Origin: Acetofilamentum sp.
GTDB lineage: Bacteria; Bacteroidota; Bacteroidia; Bacteroidales; DTU049
NCBI GenBank assembly: GCA_020720525.1
Contig: DYON01000179.1
Location: forward strand, 1-5,529
DNA length: 5,529 nucleotides
Direction of reading: 5' to 3'
This document shows, in pieces, positions 1 through 5,529 of this stretch. The notes beneath the pieces were generated by a model. The model saw nothing but the letters and a program-made list of their open reading frames with translations. It did not search any database and had not been told where the DNA came from. How positions within the stretch are numbered: the stretch's first letter is position 1; each line of letters starts with the position of its first letter. The translations under genes and the position numbers were made by a program.

Positions 1-2773
1 GCCGTTGTAAAGGTAGTTATTTCTTTCGGAACTTGCAACAGAGTAGTTGTAATTTTCGGTTAATTCGGCTATTTCCATGCCAAACGGGTAGTAAGAGTTG
101 TCTTGCACCACGCCGGCGGCGGCGGTAAAGGCGGTGCGGGTGTTGCCTAAGTGGTCGCGCAGATGGTATTCGTAGGTTACATCCCCCGTGCCCCCTTCAA
201 AGGGGGATATAAGGATGCGCCCTTCGGAGAAGAGGATGTATGCTAATTCGCCTCCTTCGTAAATAAAATTGCCGAGGTAGTCGGTTTGGGTGCCGTCAGC
301 GGTTTTGCGGAGTTTGGTGCCGCCGGCGGCGGTGTAGGTGTATTGCAAGATGTGCCCGCCGTGTGTAGGATTGAATTGAAGTAATTTCGGTAGATTCAAA
401 ACATTGTATTGTATTCCGGATATGCCTTTGTTTTGGTCTATTGTAAGGTTGCCGTTTTTGTCGTAGGTGTATTCGGTGGTCAGGTTTATGCCGTCGCGGA
501 AGCCGGCATCGTCATTGCCTGCATCTACGACTTTAACAAGTTGGTTGCCGGCGTTGTAGGTGTAGGTGAGCAGGTCTAAATTTGTTCCGGCGGCGCGGCG
601 CGTGAGCGTTAGGATGTTGCCGTTGGCATCGTAGCTGTATGAGGTGGAATACGCACCGTTTTCGGCGTTATCAAATAAGCCTTTGGTCAGGCGGTCGGCA
701 CCGTCGTAGGTGAAGTTGTAGGATTTAAGGGTGTTGAACTTCGTGCTTATCCATTCTGTTTTAGAAATGTTGCCGTTGTATTGTCCGTTTTCGGTATAGT
801 TCAGGTTCATGGCAAAGTAATCGGAGCCGAGGTTTGCGGGGTTGTTCAGTTTGGTCATCCAGCCGCGTATGTTGTAGGCGTAGTCGAGGGTTTGGAGCTT
901 GTCGCCGAGTGTTTTGGTTTCGAGTTGCCCGATTTCATCGTAGGTTTGGGTGCTTATTGTTTCGGCAGGGTTACCGTCAATTTGGTGCGTTGCCGTAAGC
1001 GGGCGGCTCATGCGGTCGTAGGTAAAGCGTTGGGGGATGGTGTTTGTGAGGGTCGTTTTGGTGTTTTTGTAATGTTCTTGTTTGGTTTCTAAGAGTTCGC
1101 CGGCGAAATTGTATTTGTTACTCACAATGTCTTGTCCTCTGTTGTTTTCTTCGCCAAGGTGGTTGTCGGCACGGGTTTGTATGACGCGCCCGTATTTGTC
1201 GTAATAGCTTACGGCATACAAATAGGTATTTTCATCCAATACCTTTGTTTTGGTGCATGTAACCATGCCTTTTACGGCGGCGGTGCTTGTCTGTAAATCG
1301 GGATTACCTACAATTTGATATGTTACTGTTTCCGGATAGCCTTTTGAATGTGCATAATCGTAGTTGTCGTAGAAAGTTTCGGTAAGGATTTCGATATTTG
1401 AAACATTCACTTCGTTTTGGGTCGGAAAAGCATTTGTGTTTGTATAAGCATTTACCGAGTTGTCCGGGTCGTATGTTTCCCACAGTTGAGTTTTTCCCTC
1501 TACGGCAGTTTTAAGGGCAGAAAGCGTAGATGAATAGGTTAATGTTCCGGTTTGTATCGGTCGCCCGAAGGCATCGTATTTCATAAAGGTCCATTTGTTT
1601 TGGAGGCGTTGGTTGCCGTCTTGGGTCAGCACAAGCATATCGCGTTTGTCGTACACCATATACACGGGGTCGGCACCGGGCAGTTTTTTGATTGTATTTC
1701 GTTTTCGCCCGTCGTATTCGTAGTAGAAGCAGAGTTCTTTTAGAATGGAGTTCCCGCTTGCTTTTATCGGGCAGGTGTAAGAGCCGCCGATGGTTAAATT
1801 TTCGGATGCTTTGGGCGAAAGTACATAGCGTTGCATGCCGAAATCGTCGTACACGTAGTAGGTTTTGAGGTTCAGTTTGCCGGCTCCGTAATCGGTAACG
1901 GTAAGGACGACTTGTCCGAGTTTATTTTTAAATTCGGCGGATGTTTTACCGTTTTCGTCGGTTACGAGGGTTTTGTAGAGTTGGTTTGCGGCATAATATG
2001 AGGGAGCGGTTAGCTTTCCGTTATCTTGGTGAGACTGAGATGCAGTCATAGTAACTTCCCAGTGTATTACGGCATCGGCATCGGTATTTGCCTCGTAGCT
2101 GTAAATTACGGGATGGTCTTTAAAATCTTTACCCGGTGCGTGTTGTGCCATTGGACGGTTTAGCGGCGAATTGTCGAAATCGGTTACGGATTTGGCATTT
2201 GCGCCGTCGCTAAAAAAATGTTCATACATCAACATTTGTTCTGCTTCGGCATTTGTGCGGAACGCGCCGGAGTAGTCGTCTGCCATAACAGCGTAGGGCA
2301 ACAGGGCTTCGGCTTGTCGCCCGAACCCGTCGTAAACAATGGGCTGAATTATGTCGCGTCCTTCGGGCGATGCCTTAGCACTCACAGTTTGCATGGGTCT
2401 GCCCAAACCGTCTATGTATTGCGTTTCTTCACTCCAAAATGTATCGTAATAATTGACATGTGAAGGTACAGCGATTACACCCGGATTATCGTGTATTGCG
2501 GTAAACGTTCGGACATAATTGAGATTTGACTCGGTGTTTAACGGACTTGTGCCCAAAGGAGGCAACAGCGGGTCAATATAAGCATGGAGGTTTTGCCCGT
2601 TGGTTTTGTATCCGTTGGTAAAGCGGATGGATTTTCGGGCAACTTCGGTGTTTTTGCTTTGGTCAAATACCGAAATTGTGCGGTTGTTCAAACCGTCGTC
2701 GGGGAGGGTTTGGGCGGCGAGATTTATCGAAAACCATCAAACCGAACACTGCTGAAATGAGTCTTTTTTTCAT
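1..2773 (-). CDS. Secreted YD-repeat/RHS protein, 3' end beyond window, apparent frameshift in signal peptide
   Basis: About 924 codons are visible if one frame change is allowed; the gene runs off the left edge with no stop. Reading from the ATG at 2771-2773, the N-terminus MKKRLISAVFGLMV is the start of a Sec signal peptide. After a one-base shift it continues SINLAAQ-TLPDDG, with a likely cleavage before Q. Around residues 118-129 the block QYIDGLGRPMQT matches the N-terminal domain of Bacteroidota RHS proteins (DUF6443-like). YD repeats follow, for example YEYDGRKR, MKYDAFGRP, YDEIGQL, YSYDANGN and YTYDKNGN. YAYNIRGWMTKLNN lies near residue 631. The RHS core occupies roughly residue 795 to the edge: DYLGNFIYEGG, HLRDHLGNTR, SYYPFGM and YLYNG as the last visible residues. 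By family knowledge the core forms a beta cocoon followed by a variable C-terminal effector; that part is not visible. It is the last visible gene of the cluster. GCC/GGC-rich codon runs contrast with the more A/T-rich lipoprotein genes. Confidence 0.93.
191..206. repeat. Perfect 16-base palindrome inside the RHS core coding region
   Basis: The sequence CCCCCTTCAAAGGGGG is an almost perfect palindrome: seven-base arms around CA. It is in frame within the RHS core and encodes part of SPFEGG, between SEGRI and VTYEYHLRDHLGNTR. Related Bacteroidota RHS proteins usually have a short, variable Gly/Asp loop here. A G/C-rich hairpin in the message is possible, although the unpaired loop would need to open to about four bases. 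Confidence 0.6.
2730..2737 (-). other. Apparent +1 frame change in the RHS signal peptide
   Basis: From the ATG at 2773 the literal frame gives MKKRLISAVFGLMVFDKS and ends at a TGA at 2663-2665 after 36 codons. The 900-codon RHS frame is the next frame over. It has its own TGA at 2737-2739, so the switch must occur downstream of that. Removing one base, for example one T of the four-T run at 2730-2733 (AAAA on the plus strand), joins MKKRLISAVFGLMV to SINLAAQTLPDDG and gives a normal 21-residue signal peptide ending in AAQ. The cause could be a sequencing or assembly error, a real inactivating indel, or recoding. The four-base run is short, which argues against a classical phase-variable tract. 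Confidence 0.8.
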
Positions 2774-2795
2774 GCGTTTACAAAGTTTTGCATTA
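2770..2795 (-). promoter_or_regulatory. Overlapping stop/start junction between third lipoprotein and RHS gene
   Basis: The stop of the 254-residue lipoprotein overlaps an ATG as TAATG (2791-2795). That ATG opens a seven-codon frame (MQNFVNA) whose TGA overlaps the RHS start as ATGA (2770-2773). No Shine-Dalgarno sequence is visible before the RHS start. Such junctions allow ribosomes that finish one frame to restart on the next, so the RHS gene could be translationally coupled to the lipoprotein. The overlaps are directly visible; coupling is inference, and chance in an A/T-rich gap is possible. Confidence 0.4.
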
Positions 2796-3557
2796 TTTTT
2801 TAACTATTGCCGGGACTTTAAAACTGACAACATTGGATGGTGTCGGGTTAATACCTGTAACTACTTCAGAACCTAAGTGTGTGTCGAAATATACAGAATA
2901 GTTGTTATCCGTTAAGCCGTAAGCAACTGCATAGTAAGTTTTATCAGGGTCGAATTCAGGGATGTATCCGGCAAGGGTTGTATTTTCAAGCCACCTTAAA
3001 TCAACCTCGTTCGGTTTCGAAATTGCATTTTGAAAGTACCAGTCAAGCATTTTATTGTATGCCACAGATTCGTCATCATAAATGCAGACAAACATCCCTC
3101 TTGAAGTGTTATCGTCAGTTCCCGGATTGATTGTTGCCCTGAATCTTACACGCTGAAACTCAATCGCAACAGTTAAATCTGTTACAACCGTGTTTGAAAT
3201 TTCGGGCACGTAAACCCAATCTATCGAAATCGGGTAATCTCCGCCGCCGACTAATTGCACTCCGCACCGTTTGAAGTCAGCACAACCTTCATACGAATAC
3301 GTGAGGTCATACACTCCGGCAGGTACATTCTCGAACAAATATTTGCCGTTTTCGTCTGTTTGGGTAACAAAATCAGTGCCGTCAATACTCACACGAATAT
3401 CTTCGTATATGCGCACAGTTCCCGCTTTTACAGCTTGCGCCTTTCCTTGTATGCTGCCGGTAAGACTATTTCGCTCTACTTCGGTAATTTTTGTACAGCC
3501 AAATGAAACAATTAGTATTGATAATAATGAGACTTGTATAAATTGAACTATTTTCAT
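2793..3557 (-). CDS. Lipoprotein 3: carboxypeptidase-regulatory-like domain plus beta-rich C-terminal domain (254 aa)
   Basis: The N-terminus is a lipoprotein signal peptide: MKIVQFIQVSLLSILIVSFG followed by C21. This lipobox (SFG-C) is looser than the classical one, as is common in Bacteroidota. After C21 comes TKITE. Residues about 33-112 form a carboxypeptidase-regulatory-like (prealbumin-type) beta sandwich, marked by VSIDGTDFVTQTDENGKY and then FENVPAGVYDLTYSYEG. Residues about 117-252 are a second beta-rich domain ending in TYYAVAYGLTDNNY, which resembles fibronectin-III-like modules of Bacteroidota surface proteins. No catalytic motif is visible, so a structural or binding role is more likely than an enzyme. 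Two cysteines at 92 and 98 could form a disulfide absent from its paralogues. It lies 31 bases after lipoprotein 2 and 19 bases before the RHS gene. It looks closest to lipoprotein 2, with which it shares the GTDF motif. Its function is unknown. Confidence 0.88.
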   Translation of the reverse strand: MKIVQFIQVSLLSILIVSFGCTKITEVERNSLTGSIQGKAQAVKAGTVRIYEDIRVSIDGTDFVTQTDENGKYLFENVPAGVYDLTYSYEGCADFKRCGVQLVGGGDYPISIDWVYVPEISNTVVTDLTVAIEFQRVRFRATINPGTDDNTSRGMFVCIYDDESVAYNKMLDWYFQNAISKPNEVDLRWLENTTLAGYIPEFDPDKTYYAVAYGLTDNNYSVYFDTHLGSEVVTGINPTPSNVVSFKVPAIVKK

Positions 3558-3588
3558 GTGTTTAAATTTTAAAGGTAATAAACATCGT

Positions 3589-4338
3589 CTAATTTATCGG
3601 AAATGCGATTACATTAGTCCCAGTATCCGAAGGTATGAAACTTTGTTCCGTTTCAATTCCATATTCATCGGTATTTACACTGAATTTAAAATGTTCGGGT
3701 GCAGGTGTTACCGCATAAGCTCTTATGTACGCAGTATCCGCATCGGGGATCTTCGTGTAAAAGTTCATGCTTCCGGAAGATGCTTCAAACGTATTAGTTC
3801 TTGTTGATACGGCGTAGTAGTACACATAGTTTTCACTTGAAACATTGTTGTCATCACTTACAAAAAAATATACAGTTTTTGCCGTGTATTTTGTCTCCCC
3901 GCCCGGCGGATCAATATCTCCGATAATTTTTTGTGTAAAACCAGCCGGCTCTATTCTTAAATTTGAAACAGATGATAAAGGTTTTTGTCCAAGAACTACG
4001 TCTTTTAACAACACCGGATTTGTTCCTACGGAAACAATAACACCCTGTCTCAGATATTCTTCTGTACTTGAAGATTTATAGGATATGTTGTATGTGCCCG
4101 TGGGAATATCGGTAAATTCATAAAATCCATTGTTATCCGAAGTCGTGGTAAAATCGGTACCTTCGATACGAATTGTAGCCTGCTCATTCGGTATAATAAA
4201 TCCGTTCTCGCCGAACATACGCACTCGCCCCGAGAGACTGCCGTACTCCTCTAAGGAAACGGTATCTACAACTTTTGTGCAACCAAACATGCCGAAAATT
4301 AACAGCATGACTATTGAAATATAACTAATTCTGTGCAT
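3589..4338 (-). CDS. Lipoprotein 2: carboxypeptidase-regulatory-like domain plus beta-rich C-terminal domain (249 aa)
   Basis: The start is MHRISYISIVMLLIFGMFG with C20 as the likely lipidated cysteine, followed by TKVVD. Residues about 33-118 are a regulatory-like beta-sandwich domain: GSLSGRVRMFG at its start, then IRIEGTDFTTTSDNNGFY and FTDIPTGTYNISY. The segment near 121-130 (LSSVSNLRIEP) leads into a second beta-rich domain that includes KTVYFFVSDDN and the strand AYIRAYAVTPAPEHF, similar to fibronectin-III-like modules. The gene is a divergent paralogue of its two neighbours with the same length and domain order. The leader before its ATG is A/T-rich (TTTAAAACAA) with no Shine-Dalgarno sequence. 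It begins 52 bases after the previous gene, the widest gap in the cluster, yet I see neither a terminator nor a convincing promoter there. Membrane anchoring follows from the lipobox; the partner or ligand is unknown. Confidence 0.88.
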   Translation of the reverse strand: MHRISYISIVMLLIFGMFGCTKVVDTVSLEEYGSLSGRVRMFGENGFIIPNEQATIRIEGTDFTTTSDNNGFYEFTDIPTGTYNISYKSSSTEEYLRQGVIVSVGTNPVLLKDVVLGQKPLSSVSNLRIEPAGFTQKIIGDIDPPGGETKYTAKTVYFFVSDDNNVSSENYVYYYAVSTRTNTFEASSGSMNFYTKIPDADTAYIRAYAVTPAPEHFKFSVNTDEYGIETEQSFIPSDTGTNVIAFPIN

Positions 4339-4390
4339 TTGTTTTAAATATAAAATTACGTTTGGGACTATGTTTGGAAGTTGTAAAAAT

Positions 4391-5092
4391 TTATTTGCTC
4401 AGTAAAACAATTTTTATCTCAGCCGTACCTCTGTCCGAGGCAACATGGGGAAACACGAATCCGCCGGTTTCACGCGAGAAATAATATCCGACACTTTTAA
4501 AGCCCATTGGGTATGCGCGAAGATAAACAACTCCTTTCGCTCCCATGTGATCTAAAAATGATTTGGTGATAATTTGTCCGCTTTCCGAAAGTCCATAAGT
4601 TGAGATTAGCTCCTCACTAAACGGCGGCTGATTCGGCTCCGATTCAATATCCACCTGTATGAATTGTATTTCGCTGTCGGTTGAGTAGTTGATAACAATA
4701 TCGGAACCGGACAACTCGGGAGTGAAAGTCAAAATATTGTGTGTTGGTGCTTCAATCATTTTGATATCCTTGGTAATTACCACCGGCACATCACCGCCGG
4801 TAACACCGACATCCTGCACTTCGTTTGTCCCAAGTTTATCGCGGGTAAAACGAAGGTCATACGTGCCTGCCGGAACATTTTGCAATGAAAAACGCCCTGC
4901 GGTGTCGGTTAATGTCGAAATCGTAGTTCCGACAAGTTCCACTTTAATACCGTCTTTGTTGGGTTCGGAACCGTAAACCTCCGAGATGTGTCCGTTGATG
5001 GTTCCGGAAAGTTCCAAATCAATATACTCTGTTTTGGTTTTGCAGGCACTCAGCCATAAAACAGCGAGTAAAAAAAGTGTGATTGTTCGCAT
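4391..5092 (-). CDS. Lipoprotein 1: carboxypeptidase-regulatory-like domain plus beta-rich C-terminal domain (233 aa)
   Basis: MRTITLFLLAVLWLSAC is a textbook lipoprotein signal peptide with an LSAC lipobox and C17 lipidated, followed by KTKTE. Residues about 27-112 are the regulatory-like beta sandwich: LSGTINGHISEVYG, a KVELVGTTISTLTDTAGRF strand pair, then LQNVPAGTYDLRF. Residues about 117-232 form the second domain with DIVINYSTDSEIQFIQVDIE, a proline-rich loop (EPNQPPF) and the strand VVYLRAYPMGFKS, equivalent to IRAYAVTP in lipoprotein 2. It is the most diverged of the three, lacking GTDF and having a shorter tail. The ATG follows the stop of the small upstream gene by only 10 bases, so the two are almost certainly cotranscribed. 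No enzymatic motif is visible. The protein is membrane-anchored by its lipid; whether it faces the periplasm or the cell surface cannot be decided from the sequence. Confidence 0.88.
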   Translation of the reverse strand: MRTITLFLLAVLWLSACKTKTEYIDLELSGTINGHISEVYGSEPNKDGIKVELVGTTISTLTDTAGRFSLQNVPAGTYDLRFTRDKLGTNEVQDVGVTGGDVPVVITKDIKMIEAPTHNILTFTPELSGSDIVINYSTDSEIQFIQVDIESEPNQPPFSEELISTYGLSESGQIITKSFLDHMGAKGVVYLRAYPMGFKSVGYYFSRETGGFVFPHVASDRGTAEIKIVLLSK

Positions 5093-5102
5093 ATTTCGTA
5101 AA

Positions 5103-5411
5103 TTAATTTTCTTGATTTTTATAGTGAAATTCTGTGTGTTTCAAAACTTTGCCGTCTTGGTCTCGCAAAGTTTTTATACCATTAACCGCCTGCATCACCC
5201 CGCCGATGTATGCAACGTTCTCGGCGGAACACCAAGCTCCGACTTCTGCTTTCCCGGTTATACTCACATCAGAATATCCGAAATATCCGAATGTTTGTGC
5301 CCGCATCGAACTTTCCGACATTAAAATAACAAAAACTAAGATAAAGAGTTTTTGTAGCAAATGTGCTCCGTGTTGATTCGGCTTTTCGTAAATGTAGGTT
5401 TGTAAAAGCAT
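5103..5411 (-). CDS. Small secreted orphan protein (102 aa), first gene of the leftward cluster
   Basis: I do not recognise this family. The frame from the ATG at 5409-5411 gives a 20-residue polar lead, then a hydrophobic segment (LFILVFVIL, residues 22-30) and SMRA before Q39, a likely signal-peptidase site. The mature part would be only about 64 residues: TFGYFGYSDVSITGKAEVG, a single cysteine (C61, in AWCSAE), a glycine-rich AYIGGVM segment and a charged tail (RDQDGKVLK, HYKNQEN). A TTG codon at 5358-5360 would give a shorter 85-residue form with a compact signal peptide, and it has a GGAG five bases upstream. I kept the ATG because the candidate promoter sits a suitable distance from it. 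It ends 10 bases before lipoprotein 1. The coordinated position and export signal suggest an accessory envelope component; the role is unknown. Confidence 0.72.
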   Translation of the reverse strand: MLLQTYIYEKPNQHGAHLLQKLFILVFVILMSESSMRAQTFGYFGYSDVSITGKAEVGAWCSAENVAYIGGVMQAVNGIKTLRDQDGKVLKHTEFHYKNQEN

Positions 5412-5430
5412 ACCGTTTGGTTAAAATTTC

Positions 5431-5450
5431 ATTTGCAAATAAATGCAAAT
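5431..5450. repeat. 7-bp inverted repeat ATTTGCA-N6-TGCAAAT, candidate operator
   Basis: ATTTGCA at 5431-5437 and TGCAAAT at 5444-5450 are perfect inverted copies separated by six bases. The left arm also overlaps a perfect ten-base palindrome (5431-5440), and TGCAAAT recurs as a direct repeat exactly 10 bp apart. The element covers the candidate minus-strand -7 box, so a dimeric repressor bound there would block leftward transcription. It may instead simply reflect overlapping TTTGCA promoter hexamers. Confidence 0.4.
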
Positions 5451-5465
5451 AGTTTCATAATCAAA
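5436..5465 (-). promoter_or_regulatory. Candidate Bacteroidota promoter for the leftward cluster
   Basis: On the minus strand TTTATTTG at 5436-5443 matches the Bacteroidota -7 consensus TAnnTTTG at five of six fixed positions. A TTTG at 5462-5465 lies 18 bases upstream as a -33 element, close to the usual 19-21 bases. The predicted start of transcription, near 5428, leaves a leader of about 16 bases before the ATG at 5411. A second TTTG-bearing -7-like site lies ten bases further upstream but has no well-placed -33 element. The motif match is visible; activity is inference. Confidence 0.45.
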
Positions 5466-5475
5466 AAAAAAAATT

Positions 5476-5484
5476 TAATCTTTG
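5476..5484 (+). promoter_or_regulatory. Candidate -7 element of a divergent rightward promoter
   Basis: AATCTTTG at 5477-5484 (preceded by T and followed by CA) fits the Bacteroidota TAnnTTTG -7 pattern at five of six fixed positions. A weak GTTTC at 5452-5456 could serve as the -33 element about 20 bases upstream. Between the two lies an 11-base A tract (5463-5473). An ATG follows at 5501, which would give a leader of only about 10 bases. Confidence 0.45.
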
Positions 5485-5500
5485 CACATCCTTTAACCAC

Positions 5501-5529
5501 ATGATTATGACTTCAAAACCGGCACAACC
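5501..5529 (+). CDS. Possible 5' end of a divergent gene, truncated by the window
   Basis: An ATG at 5501 opens MIMTSKPAQ up to the right edge; a second ATG at 5507 would start at MTSKPAQ. Support comes only from its position about 17 bases after a plausible -7 element and from the absence of another explanation for that promoter. Nine codons are too few to judge coding character or to name a product. Confidence 0.35.

Noticed and set aside
105..145. GGC/GCC-rich stretch resembling a simple repeat, recurring near 313-332 and 585-600
   Set aside because: It encodes Ala/Gly turns (TAAAG, TAAGG, RRAAG) within YD-repeat and core sequence, so codon choice explains it.
781..1092. Plus-strand open frame of 103 codons with a hydrophobic, Val/Gly/Phe-rich translation
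   Set aside because: It lies wholly antisense to the RHS gene, whose minus frame shows continuous YD repeats. Its composition is simply the complement of Tyr, Asn and Thr codons.
1552..1743. Plus-strand open frame within the RHS gene
   Set aside because: Antisense to clear YD-repeat sequence (YDKRD, KYDAFGRP), with no leader or promoter of its own.
2218..2463. Plus-strand 81-codon frame
   Set aside because: Antisense to the DUF6443-like N-terminal region of the RHS protein, including its DGLGRP motif.
3255..3546. Two overlapping plus-strand frames opposite lipoprotein 3
   Set aside because: Both are shadows of the regulatory-like domain and signal peptide encoded on the minus strand; neither has a recognisable motif.
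4360..4377. GTTTGG repeated 12 bases apart in the 52-base gap between lipoproteins 1 and 2
   Set aside because: Six-base direct repeats are expected by chance; no promoter spacing or hairpin accompanies them.
4986..5376. Plus-strand frames opposite the small secreted gene and the start of lipoprotein 1
   Set aside because: They span the antisense of two minus-strand genes with signal peptides and show no export signal, domain or upstream leader.
5443..5450. ATGCAAAT, identical to the eukaryotic octamer element
   Set aside because: All surrounding features are bacterial; the match is a by-product of the inverted repeat.

Overview
The window looks like part of a Bacteroidota chromosome (Flavobacteriia or Bacteroidia; the sequence does not let me go finer). 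Four things point that way. The large YD-repeat/RHS protein has the N-terminal Y-x-DGLGRP-x-Q block and the Y-N-IRGW segment typical of Bacteroidota RHS proteins. The start codons are preceded by A/T-rich leaders without Shine-Dalgarno sequences. The promoter candidates carry TTTG-type -7 elements. The exported proteins include several lipoproteins with carboxypeptidase-regulatory-like beta-sandwich domains.

Layout: essentially the whole window is one leftward (minus-strand) gene cluster, read from right to left. It starts with a small secreted orphan protein (5103-5411). Three paralogous lipoproteins of 233, 249 and 254 residues follow (4391-5092, 3589-4338, 2793-3557). Last comes a large secreted YD-repeat/RHS protein (1-2773) that leaves the window at its left edge before its end. 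Gaps between genes are 10, 52, 31 and 19 bases with no visible terminator, so one transcript is likely. The RHS reading frame is open for 900 consecutive codons, from base 2700 to base 1, but it is out of frame with its own start codon and signal peptide. A one-base shift near 2730-2737 separates them.

The right edge (5412-5529) is a divergent intergenic region. It has a candidate promoter in each direction, a 7-bp inverted repeat (ATTTGCA-N6-TGCAAAT), an 11-base A tract, and the first codons of a possible plus-strand gene.

Working model (inference): all five leftward products carry export signals, so the cluster is a cell-envelope system. The three lipoproteins would be membrane-anchored two-domain beta proteins that may anchor, scaffold or display the RHS protein. 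The variable C-terminal tip of the RHS protein and any immunity gene would lie beyond base 1 and cannot be seen here. Plus-strand open frames within 781-5376 are antisense shadows of these genes.
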